Below are positions 55,501 through 62,522 of a stretch of 64,000 nt of DNA, one piece after another. Origin of the DNA: Saccharopolyspora rhizosphaerae. GTDB lineage: Bacteria; Actinomycetota; Actinomycetes; Mycobacteriales; Pseudonocardiaceae. A model generated the notes under the pieces. That model did not search any database. It was given only the letters and a program-made list of their open reading frames with translations, and was not told the origin of the DNA. A program made the translations under genes and the position numbers. The DNA lies in contig NZ_RSAA01000004.1 of assembly GCF_003931915.1 (NCBI RefSeq), forward strand, positions 186,001 to 250,000, in the 5' to 3' direction. How positions within the stretch are numbered: position 1 is the stretch's first letter; each line of letters begins with the position of its first letter.

Positions 55501-57870
55501 AACATGCGCGACCTGGCCAGCCGGGTCCCGGACGACGGCGTGCACCACACCGTCGACGTCCACGCCTTGCCCGACGGCCGCGTCCGCGTCGGCGACCACA
55601 CCTTCTCCGCGAAGGAGTTCGCCGACATGCTCCGCCGCGACCCGAACTGGGACGGCAGCAAGCCCGTCCGCCTGCTCTCCTGCGACGCAGGTACCAGCGG
55701 CCTGGCGCGGGACCTCTCGAACGAGCTCGGAGTCCCGGTCACCGCACCTCGAGGACTCGCCTGGACCGACGGCAACGGCCGCGTCTTCGCCTCCGACATG
55801 GGCCCCGACGGCCGCCCGGGCTGGCCCCCGAACGGCGGCTGGGACACCCACCACCCCGACGGCACACGAACCCCGGCCAGCAACGACGGCTTCCACCCCA
55901 CCCGCGACGGCGAGGACGCAGGACAGCAGCCGGATGGCAGCGAAGCTTCCCGGAAGGACGGCCTCTCGGAAGAGGACAGGCGGCAGCGCCAGGAAGCGTT
56001 GGTCGACGAGCTCAATTCACTTCCACGGGACAAGGCGCAAGCCATCTTCGACAGGTACTACCGTCAAGACTCCAACGGGGTGGTGTACCGGCGCGACGGA
56101 TACGCGAACGACCCGAACCTCTGGCACCAGGGTGCCACCGTTCCCCCGCTCCGCCTCGGTTCTGACGGCCGCTTCTCCATCAACGAGGGGCAGCGGGAAC
56201 TCACCGCTAGAGCTGACTACGTCGGAGAGCCTCGGCGGCAAAGCGGTCCGCTCCCGCAGGAATGGGCCCAGACGGCCGATGACCTCGCGCGCGGTAGACC
56301 TGGGATCCAGCAGTCCACCATGGAGGCGGCCGAGTCCGCGAAGGGCAACCCCGATCCGAACTCGCGGTGGACCGAATCTGGTGGGCAACCGCTTGACGAC
56401 ATCGATCGCAGCGGTTTCAACCACGCTCGCTCCGTGACCGGAGAGGCGCTGGGCGACCTGGCGCAGACGCACTTCTTCAGCGAACTGGAGCAGCGCGGCT
56501 ACCGCTTCGACGACGAACGCATCGCGACCGGCAACGCAGGCCACTTCGACGGGTTCAGGCGGGGCATCGACCCCGACGGGAACTCGGTCTACGTCGTCAC
56601 CGAGGCGAAGGGGCCGAGCGCCGGCCTCGGCGCTCGGCAAGGCTTCGAGCAGGGAACGCCTGAATACTTCAAGTCCGTCTTAGACGCGATGGACAAGCGA
56701 GGCGGTCACGAAGCCGTCATCGCCCGGGAGCTCTCCGATGCTCTCGGCGATGGCCGGGTCGAGTACCACCTCGTCCAGGCGAACGTCGAGCCCGTCGGCA
56801 CCAACTCCACAGACGCTCCGTCCTCTGGTACATCGGTGCCGCACGAGCGGTACTCCGGGTACACCGAGAAGCAGTTCGACCTGAACCCCGATCGTCCGCT
56901 CCACGAGCCACCGAGCTCGCGCCCGGACGCAGATGGCCCTGAAGCGCCTCCGGAGAACGCCGAAGCACGCGGAGGCGCCCCGGATGAGGACACGGGGACC
57001 GCTGAACACGAACAACGGGATGGCGCAGAGGCCCAAGAACCGTCGGACTACAAGCCACCGGCGGCCGAAGGGCCGGCAGCCCATCCTGTTGACTTCTCGC
57101 ACACACCGCTGGAGGACCCAGGCGCCACCCCTGACTTCTCCGAGAGCGGGCCTTCTGACCGCACTCGCGGCTCAGCTGTGGAATCGCTCCCAGAAGACCG
57201 CGTCAAGCGGAACGACAACGGCCTCATCGCCGAAGTCAAGGACGCCGAGGGGAACTTCGTCCCCATCCACGACTACGTCCAACAGCTCTCCCAAGAACGG
57301 GCCGAAGCCATCGCCCCGGGAACGCACAAGAAGGAAGGGCCATGTTCGGCGGTCGCCATCGACCTCCAAACTGGGTTGATCACCGAAGGCGTGAACGGAC
57401 GCCCGAACGATGTGCTGAAACCCGAGAACGTCCACCCGCTGCTGCGGGAGAACCTCGAGTCGCTCGGCCAGTGGCAGTACCCGGTTCGGGAGTCCGAAAC
57501 CACCCTCGCGACCAACCACGACGGGGAGGCGGTCGTGCTCGACGGGCAGCCCCATTTCGACAAGCCGCTACGGCATGCCGAGGTCAAGGCCGTCAACGAA
57601 CTGCTGTGGGCGCGCGAGCGAAGCGGCGATCCGCTGACACGGGAGGCTCTGGAACAGCTGCGCATCGATCCGCGCTGGGTTCGCGACGGCAGGAACATGG
57701 CCGTCGGCCAGGAGGCCCCTGCCTGCGCGAACTGCGATTCCGTGCTTCGCGGTGTGCCCAGCTACACCGGGCGCTTCTCGTACAACCCGTTCGACTATCG
57801 GTACCCTGACAAGCACTCGGTAGAGAACGACAACGGTTTGCGGCGGGACAGCGAGGACTCCGGTGGATAA
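52588..57870 (+). CDS. Polymorphic toxin: WXG100-like head, repeat linker, protease-like module, nuclease-like module, YwqJ-type deaminase
   Basis: 1,760 residues. Residues 1-110 form a WXG100-like helical head as in CpnT-type effectors; about 115-205 are hydrophobic helices; about 210-330 are Gly/Ala-rich with GDAAGDAAG repeats. Eight 14-residue Ser/Asp repeats (356-467) and a long Ser- then Pro/Arg-rich disordered stretch follow. Residues about 970-1110 resemble a His/Cys protease-like domain (VHALPDGRVRVGD with H992; LLSCDAGTSG with C1032). About 1290-1400 look PD-(D/E)XK-like (D1321, E1339-A-K1341). The last 220 residues match YwqJ deaminases: C1586 SAVAID, H1663-A-E1665 and P1711-A-C-A-N-C1716. 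Probably an interbacterial effector using the type VII route. It overlaps the immunity gene by 8 nt. Confidence 0.87.
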   Translation: MSIEMPDEVKWLLPIVVGQSWPEGDEDAMRRMADAWRTAGEGIANVQDAGNAGANQVNLAVEGETGEAFSKLWKDVGGSGDSALAKLEEACEKLAKSCEDAALDVEHTKLTIIASLIALAIQIAAMIAAAPATFGASTAGIAAAQGITRAVVLQIFKQLVFSILKNVAIEVATSVAIEFAVQGTQVAMGTRDGLDGGKFKDAAISGAIGGAVGGVFEGAGKAFSKGAGDAIGDAAGDAAGSAGTAAGRAAGDAAGDAAGEAAESAAKTIGKEAVKEGALGAAEGAVGSAAEQLITEGKLDWEDVGTGAVSGGATGSVMGGIGGAKEHFGGDVDVPDTDGGSSGSNGSSSGGSSSDPSSSSDSSGSSTSDSSSSSDSSGSSTSDSSSSSDSSGSSTSDSSSSSDSSGSSTSDPSSSSDSSGSSTSDPSSSSDSSGSSTSDPSSSSDSSGSSTSDPSSSSDSSGSSTSESGSSSGGSSSGSGSSSSSTSSDPSAPGSGAGGSEGSTSTSGSSSSSDPGTSTSSDSGSSSTSSSGSSTSADSGSSRSSDSGVSTASTADPSGSDSGSRSSESGSSSSGGSSEGSSSGGSDGRSHSDTTSSTSESSGPSTTSESGSSDVRSGSDGSGDTTGGSSRSDSGSSSDSSGSASSGDGSRSTDSDDNGSRGGGGVAGAGAAHAGGGGSSSSSPGGSGGTSLSGTLPTDADRGPSTPAGTSAANVDAPAAPAASAAPGAAGPTAPRTDQPASGGAVGGGMAGAPGSAGVGGSTPSAGGGRPGGGWTGTAGSPGAAARPAGGDPGPRPERAAPRGSATPDAPSRPNTRPDSGVPQHRAPQGPGTSSPRPDGSAPRPAGPAQRPDTPGPGGTRPDSSTPRPDGPAQRPDAGSPHPDGPGQRPDGTSPEGAQRPGGSDPNGSRHDGDRPDSHSDRDGNQDGQDRHDGDRPQDGEPGTPERQEQIDNAESTRQDTPAGSSFHTDPNMRDLASRVPDDGVHHTVDVHALPDGRVRVGDHTFSAKEFADMLRRDPNWDGSKPVRLLSCDAGTSGLARDLSNELGVPVTAPRGLAWTDGNGRVFASDMGPDGRPGWPPNGGWDTHHPDGTRTPASNDGFHPTRDGEDAGQQPDGSEASRKDGLSEEDRRQRQEALVDELNSLPRDKAQAIFDRYYRQDSNGVVYRRDGYANDPNLWHQGATVPPLRLGSDGRFSINEGQRELTARADYVGEPRRQSGPLPQEWAQTADDLARGRPGIQQSTMEAAESAKGNPDPNSRWTESGGQPLDDIDRSGFNHARSVTGEALGDLAQTHFFSELEQRGYRFDDERIATGNAGHFDGFRRGIDPDGNSVYVVTEAKGPSAGLGARQGFEQGTPEYFKSVLDAMDKRGGHEAVIARELSDALGDGRVEYHLVQANVEPVGTNSTDAPSSGTSVPHERYSGYTEKQFDLNPDRPLHEPPSSRPDADGPEAPPENAEARGGAPDEDTGTAEHEQRDGAEAQEPSDYKPPAAEGPAAHPVDFSHTPLEDPGATPDFSESGPSDRTRGSAVESLPEDRVKRNDNGLIAEVKDAEGNFVPIHDYVQQLSQERAEAIAPGTHKKEGPCSAVAIDLQTGLITEGVNGRPNDVLKPENVHPLLRENLESLGQWQYPVRESETTLATNHDGEAVVLDGQPHFDKPLRHAEVKAVNELLWARERSGDPLTREALEQLRIDPRWVRDGRNMAVGQEAPACANCDSVLRGVPSYTGRFSYNPFDYRYPDKHSVENDNGLRRDSEDSGG
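53653..53988 (+). repeat. Eight 42-bp tandem repeats inside the toxin gene
   Basis: Eight copies encode PSSSSDSSGSSTSD or the variant starting with Ser. The DNA units are nearly identical, with third-base changes such as TCA/TCC and TTC/CTC. The block is a disordered acidic linker, and copy number is likely to vary among strains. Confidence 0.92.
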
Positions 57871-58231
57871 TGTGCGCGTCAACCGGGCGGACACGTCGAT
57901 GGACGACCGCATGATCACGACGTACCAGGGATCTCCGTTCACCGGCGAGGTGGTCGACTTCGCCGCGGACGGGACGGTGATCGAGCTCACCAGCTACGAG
58001 AACGGCATCGAGCACGGTCCGCAGGTGGAGTGGTTCCCGAACGGCACCAAGCAGCTGGAAGGACGGTGCGACCGCGGGAAGGCCGTGGGTGAATGGCGCG
58101 AGTGGCACTCGAACGGCCGGCTCGCCCGGTACGAGGAGTTCGACGAGTTCGGCGAGCTGCTCAAGCGGCAGCGTTGGAGCGAAGCCGGCGAGTTGACCGA
58201 GGACCACACCGGCACACCTCCCCGCCGCTGA
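57863..58231 (+). CDS. YwqK-family immunity protein (MORN-like repeats)
   Basis: A 122-residue cytoplasmic protein with MORN_2-type repeats. The turns read GEVVDFAADGTVIELTSYEN, GPQVEWFPNGTKQLEGRC and GEWREWHSNGRLARYEEF. This is the pattern of the YwqK antitoxins that pair with YwqJ deaminase toxins. The GTG at 57863 overlaps the toxin stop by 8 nt; GTG 57872 is an alternative. The overlap ensures that toxin and immunity are made together. Its likely role is to block the C-terminal deaminase; protection against the internal nuclease-like module is not explained. Confidence 0.85.
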   Translation: MDNVRVNRADTSMDDRMITTYQGSPFTGEVVDFAADGTVIELTSYENGIEHGPQVEWFPNGTKQLEGRCDRGKAVGEWREWHSNGRLARYEEFDEFGELLKRQRWSEAGELTEDHTGTPPRR

Positions 58232-58276
58232 GAGCGCGCCAGGTCCCGGGTTCAGCCGAGGGTTGCACCCGCCGCG

Positions 58277-58378
58277 GTGAACTTCACCATCGACCTGGAG
58301 CGACACCCGCGCTTCACCGACACCACCCCGGACTGGTTCCGAGCGCACGTGCCTGGCGGACGAAGCGCAGGACCGTGA
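58277..58378 (+). CDS. Short 33-residue frame after the immunity gene, possible remnant
   Basis: From GTG 58277 the frame reads MNFTIDLERHPRFTDTTPDW and ends at a TGA inside the hairpin arm. The sequence has a protein-like mix of residues and no ribosome binding site. It is in the same frame as the immunity gene beyond its stop. It may be the degraded tail of a former toxin tip or immunity gene, or chance. Confidence 0.2.
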   Translation: MNFTIDLERHPRFTDTTPDWFRAHVPGGRSAGP

Positions 58379-58389
58379 GGGTCCTGCGC
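58365..58389. terminator. Bidirectional terminator of the toxin operon and endonuclease V gene
   Basis: GCGCAGGACC (58365-58374) pairs perfectly with GGTCCTGCGC (58380-58389) around a 5-nt loop. It lies between the convergent immunity and nfi genes. Confidence 0.75.
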
Positions 58390-58458
58390 GCAGGAACGGG
58401 GTTGTGACGCGGTGGGCAGGTGACCTGGAAAGCGCTGCACACGGCTGGGCGCCGCTGG

Positions 58459-59130
58459 TCAGGAGCGACGGGACAGGTGGTCCGCGGATCTCGTCGTCTC
58501 TGGGAGGCGGTACTTCGGTGCCAGGTCGAGAACCAGGTCGCAGGCGTCGTCGAGGGTGTAGCGGTGGCCGATGGAGACGAACACCGGCTTGACGCCGGTC
58601 TGCGTGCGGAGGGCTCTGCCGACCTCCTCTCCGTCCATGGTCACGGGTGACCACGAGCCTCGTGGTTCTGCGGGTGGCTCGTAGTGGCCCATCGCGGTCT
58701 TGCCGACGCCGATCGACGGCAGGTCGGTGAGGACGCCGAGGTGGCAGGCGAGGCCGCAGCGCCGGGGATGAGCGAGGCCGTGGCCGTCGCAGACGAGGAC
58801 GTCCGGGACCACCCTCAGCTCCTGCAAGGCCTTGAGCAGAGCGGGCGCCTCGCGGAAGGCGAACAACCCTGGGACGTACGGGAATTCGGCGCGGCCTCGG
58901 ACCGCTGCGCTGTCCACCAGGGACAACGTGGCGACGTCCAGGACCGTCACCGCGGCGACGAGCTCGTCCGAGGACTCGCGGTAGTCCACGTCCAGGCCGG
59001 CTGCGGTGCGCACCTCCGCCGGCTGCTCGTCCGTGCGGACCAGCGACCGGAGCCGCTCCTGGATCGACACGGCTTCGGACTCGGTCGTCGGCCAGTCGTG
59101 CAGCTCGCGCACCTCGATCACGGACGTCAT
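58459..59130 (-). CDS. nfi: Endonuclease V
   Basis: Cuts DNA one base 3' of deaminated bases such as hypoxanthine. The 223-residue protein has GLDVDYRE near residue 45 (first catalytic Asp), then VPGLFAFREAPALLKAL, LVCDGHGLAHPRRCGLACHL (second Asp) and IGVGKTAMG. ATG 59130 start. It is convergent with a deaminase toxin operon, and endonuclease V repairs deaminated adenine; this closeness may be chance. It lies 52 nt downstream of the racemase gene on the same strand. Confidence 0.95.
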   Translation of the reverse strand: MTSVIEVRELHDWPTTESEAVSIQERLRSLVRTDEQPAEVRTAAGLDVDYRESSDELVAAVTVLDVATLSLVDSAAVRGRAEFPYVPGLFAFREAPALLKALQELRVVPDVLVCDGHGLAHPRRCGLACHLGVLTDLPSIGVGKTAMGHYEPPAEPRGSWSPVTMDGEEVGRALRTQTGVKPVFVSIGHRYTLDDACDLVLDLAPKYRLPETTRSADHLSRRS

Positions 59131-59182
59131 CCTATGGCCCCGACTCCCGCGCCTGGCGCCAGCAGGCGGCGCACCTCCTGCC

Positions 59183-59827
59183 TCAGCGGGCGGGTGTTCC
59201 GCCGAGCGCGCCGAGGACTCCGAGGCCGGTGCGGATCGGGTCGAGGACCAGAGGTAGTCCCGGTTCCTGCTCGGCGGTGTCGACCGCGGAGCAGCCGTTG
59301 ACCACCGCCGTGACCCCGGCGGCGCGGGCCGCGATCAGAGCGGGGCGCATGGCCGCCGACCAGCGGGCGGGGTCGGTGATGTCCTCCACGTCGAGGTCGA
59401 GGACGCTGACCTCGTGGAACGCGGAGTTCCAGCCGTAGGCGGAGATGCGGTCGCGCAGCTCGGTGGCGATCGCCGTGTTCCGGGTGATGGCGCCGACGCG
59501 GTGCCCGGCGGCGACCGCGGCACCGACGGTCAGGCGGAGCAGGCCCAGCGCGGGACGGCCGCCCAGCGTGCCGCCGTCGTCGGGCACCGCGGGGTCCAGG
59601 ACGCAGTCCGGCAGGACCGCGTCGCAGCCGGGCGCGTCGGCGAGGGCCTCGGCGACCAGGGCCTCGGACCGGCGCACCTCCTCGGCGGTGTTGAGGGCGC
59701 GCGGGCCGTCCTGGAGGTCTCGCAGCACCACCTGGATCCCGGGCGGGGCCAGCGAGTCGTAGCGGGCTTGGCGGCGGGCCACTTCGGCTGGTCCGACGGT
59801 GATCGGGGTGACGGCGTGGATGAGCAC
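59183..59827 (-). CDS. Aspartate/glutamate/hydantoin racemase family protein
   Basis: A 214-residue cofactor-independent racemase-like protein. It starts MLIHAVTPITVGPAEVARRQ. The two cysteine regions expected for this family are CDAVLPDCVLDPAV near residue 80 and VVNGCSAVDTAEQ near 185, giving the acid/base Cys pair. GTG 59827 is chosen because AGGAGG lies 6 nt upstream. It is last gene of the cyclic-amidohydrolase operon, 11 nt after the MmgE/PrpD gene. It may epimerise a hydantoin- or carbamoyl-type intermediate. Confidence 0.82.
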   Translation of the reverse strand: MLIHAVTPITVGPAEVARRQARYDSLAPPGIQVVLRDLQDGPRALNTAEEVRRSEALVAEALADAPGCDAVLPDCVLDPAVPDDGGTLGGRPALGLLRLTVGAAVAAGHRVGAITRNTAIATELRDRISAYGWNSAFHEVSVLDLDVEDITDPARWSAAMRPALIAARAAGVTAVVNGCSAVDTAEQEPGLPLVLDPIRTGLGVLGALGGTPAR

Positions 59828-59838
59828 GTGGTTCCTCC

Positions 59839-61194
59839 TCATCGGAAGCGGGTCGCCGACCCGAGCGCGCGCAGCACGTCCCCGGCGTCGGCCGCGTCCG
59901 GCAGGGCGGCGCACTGCTCCCGCACCGCCGCGACCACCTCGGGCGCGCCCAGCAGGTCCCCGAGGACGCGCACCCGGTCCTCGGCGGTGAACGGGTGGTA
60001 CGCGGCGTCCCCGACCGGGTTCGGGCGTTCTTCGACGAGCTTCCCGGCAGGTGTGTCCACCGTGACGCGGACCGGGCGTTCACCCGGCAGCCGGGCGTCC
60101 AGGTCGGCGGCCGCACGAACCGTCACGCGCCGGGCGAGATCGGCCGTGGCGGGATCGCCCAGCGCGTCCGATGAGAGGTCAGCCGGGACGACGTGCCCTC
60201 GCAACAGCGCGGTGGCGACGACGAAGGGCAGCGAGAACATCGCGGCCAGCGGCGTCGGCCACGTCGTGCGGTCCAGTTGCGCACCGAGGGAGTGGATCTC
60301 GACCACGACGTCCCCGGCTTCACCGTCGAAGCGCTCCCGCAGCCCCAGCGCCGCGTCGATCGCGGCGTGGGTGAACGAGCAGGACGAGTGCTGCTTGAAG
60401 TAGCCGCCGAGGACCTCCCAGCGCTCCCCCAGGCTCTCGTCGAGCGCGGCCGGGTCGAGGGCGCCGAGCAGGTCCCCGAGCGATGCGGCGGCGACGCCGG
60501 TGAGGTGGCCGGTCCGGGAGGAGGCCAGTCGCGCCGCGGCCAGGCCGGACTGGTTCGACGCGCCCACCCAGTGGTCGCGGACCGGGTTCCCGTCCAGGGC
60601 GGCGGAGAACGGCCCGGCGACCGGCAGCCCGCTCGCGGCGTCCACCGCGACCGCGGTCTCGTCACCCCGCAGGCCCAGGACGCGGGCGCACCCCGCTCCG
60701 GCTCCGACCACGCCCCAGTTGCCGTGCGGGTGGACGCCCTGGCGGAGCCGGGTCGCCCGGCCGAACCGGGCGGCGACCTCGTAGGCGGCCAGCAGCGCGC
60801 TGCCCAGGTCCGCTCCCGTCGTCCTCGTTCGCGACGCCAGCGCCAGCACCGCCGGGAACCCGTGCGCGGCGGGGTGTCCGCCTGCGAGCCGGTGGCCGTC
60901 GTCGAGTTCGAGCCGGACGGAGGCGGTGGCGTTCAACCACGCTGCGGCGTCGACCGCGACCGAGCGGCCGGTGCCGAGCAGGGGCGCCGGACCACCAGGC
61001 GGGTCCCAGGCGTCGACGACCGCGCGCTGCGCGGGTTCGCGCGAGCCGAGCGCGGTGACCGCGACGGCGTCGACGAGCACGGTCAGCAGTCGTTCCTGGA
61101 CCTCGGTCGGGACGTCTGACCAGCGCAGACCGGCCACCCACTCGCCCAGCCGCCGCACGGCCGCGCGGACGCGGTCCTGCCGGGGCGCGGTCAC
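59839..61194 (-). CDS. MmgE/PrpD family protein
   Basis: A 451-residue protein of the 2-methylcitrate dehydratase/aconitate decarboxylase fold. Family marks are LELDDGHRLAGGHPAAHGFP near 95, HPHGNWGVVGAGAGCARVLG near 155 and GGYFKQHSSCSFTHAAIDAA near 285. Many operons use this fold for dehydration or decarboxylation of organic acids. The prp partners are missing, so methylcitrate is unlikely as substrate. GTG 61194 starts 2 nt after the transporter stop, so translation is probably coupled. Confidence 0.87.
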   Translation of the reverse strand: MTAPRQDRVRAAVRRLGEWVAGLRWSDVPTEVQERLLTVLVDAVAVTALGSREPAQRAVVDAWDPPGGPAPLLGTGRSVAVDAAAWLNATASVRLELDDGHRLAGGHPAAHGFPAVLALASRTRTTGADLGSALLAAYEVAARFGRATRLRQGVHPHGNWGVVGAGAGCARVLGLRGDETAVAVDAASGLPVAGPFSAALDGNPVRDHWVGASNQSGLAAARLASSRTGHLTGVAAASLGDLLGALDPAALDESLGERWEVLGGYFKQHSSCSFTHAAIDAALGLRERFDGEAGDVVVEIHSLGAQLDRTTWPTPLAAMFSLPFVVATALLRGHVVPADLSSDALGDPATADLARRVTVRAAADLDARLPGERPVRVTVDTPAGKLVEERPNPVGDAAYHPFTAEDRVRVLGDLLGAPEVVAAVREQCAALPDAADAGDVLRALGSATRFR

Positions 61195-61196
61195 GC

Positions 61197-62477
61197 TCAG
61201 ACCCCGGTTGCGGCGGTCGCCGCCTCCGGGCTGCTCGTGCGCTCGCGCGGCACCAGCAGCATGAGCAGCGCGCCGGCCACGGCGAGCCCGGCCATGACGA
61301 CGAAGCCGCTGGTGAAGCTCCCCGTGCTGGACACGATGAAGCCCATCACCGAGGGGGCCACGATGCCGGAGGACGCGAACGCCGCGTCGGCGAAACCCGC
61401 CGCGCTGCCGGGCTGGTCGGGAGCCGCGTCGATGGACGCGACCCACCAGATCCCGCCGGTGACGAACCCGAAGCCGACGCCCAGCGAGATCGAGATCACC
61501 GCGACGGTCAGGGTCGGCGCGATCGCCAGCGGCACCAGCGAGCAGCCGGCGAGCAGCAGCGCCACGCCCATCACTCCGAACCGGCTGCGGATCTTCGGGC
61601 TGCGCCGGTAGACGCGGTCGACGATCACCCCGCCCGCCAGCGCGCCCACGATGCCGCACGCCCACGGCGCGATCGAGAACGCCCCGGCCTGCTTGACGCT
61701 GAGCCCGTAGGCGTGGGACAGGAACGAGGGCAGCCAGTACATGAAGCCCCAGAACATGAAGCCCCACGCGAAGTAGCCGCCCGCGACTACCCACAGGTTC
61801 CGGTTGGTCAGCAGCGGACGCCAGCGCACCGGCGCGCGGCCCGAACCGGCCTCGGCCTCCTGGCCCGAGGCGATCAGCTCGCGCTCGGCGGCGTTCACCC
61901 GCCGCGACTCCTGCGGCAGGTCGCGCAGCAGCGCCGTCGCGATCACGGCCCACACGACGCCGAAGACCGCCAGGGTCCAGAACATGCCACGCCAGCCGAT
62001 GACGTCCATCAGCCCGGTCAGCAGCGGACCGGAGATGAGCAGGCTGCCCGAGACGGCGACACCGCCGCAGAGCGCCAGCGCGACGCCGCGCTCGCGGACC
62101 GGCAGCCAGCGGCTGACGGTCCTGGTCGCCGCCGGGAACGCCGGTGCCTCACCGATCCCGAGGAGTAGCCGGATGACCAGGAGGCCGGCGAACGACCCGG
62201 CCACCGGGATCAGGGCGGTGGTGATCGAGAACAGCACGACGGCGGTCAGCAGCACCCGGCGGCACCCGAACCGGTCCACCAGCGGTCCGGACAGGAACGC
62301 GGCGACCATGTAGCCGACGGAGAAGACGGAGCTGATGATCCCGTACTGCGCGGTGGTGATCCCGAAGGCCTCCTCCAGCGGTCCGACCGCGTAGGAGACC
62401 GCGCTGCGGTCGATGTAGTTGATGACGATGAGGCTGACGACCAGCCCCAGCGTCACGAAGCGGAACCGTGTGCTCAT
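61197..62477 (-). CDS. ACS-type MFS transporter (anion:cation symporter family)
   Basis: A 426-residue carrier with 12 predicted helices. The first helix holds the family-type LIVINYIDRSAVSYAVGPLE. Then come VGYMVAAFLSGPLVDRFGCR and RLLLGIGEAPAFPAATRTVS, the signature of the hexuronate/tartrate/phthalate permease group. The second half starts RNLWVVAGGYFAWGFMFWGF. It lies between the amidohydrolase and MmgE genes in the operon and probably imports their substrate. Confidence 0.9.
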   Translation of the reverse strand: MSTRFRFVTLGLVVSLIVINYIDRSAVSYAVGPLEEAFGITTAQYGIISSVFSVGYMVAAFLSGPLVDRFGCRRVLLTAVVLFSITTALIPVAGSFAGLLVIRLLLGIGEAPAFPAATRTVSRWLPVRERGVALALCGGVAVSGSLLISGPLLTGLMDVIGWRGMFWTLAVFGVVWAVIATALLRDLPQESRRVNAAERELIASGQEAEAGSGRAPVRWRPLLTNRNLWVVAGGYFAWGFMFWGFMYWLPSFLSHAYGLSVKQAGAFSIAPWACGIVGALAGGVIVDRVYRRSPKIRSRFGVMGVALLLAGCSLVPLAIAPTLTVAVISISLGVGFGFVTGGIWWVASIDAAPDQPGSAAGFADAAFASSGIVAPSVMGFIVSSTGSFTSGFVVMAGLAVAGALLMLLVPRERTSSPEAATAATGV

Positions 62478-62522
62478 GTGGGCTTCCTTCGAACAGGGAC
62501 TGCTCTCACGGTGGGGTGGGCA

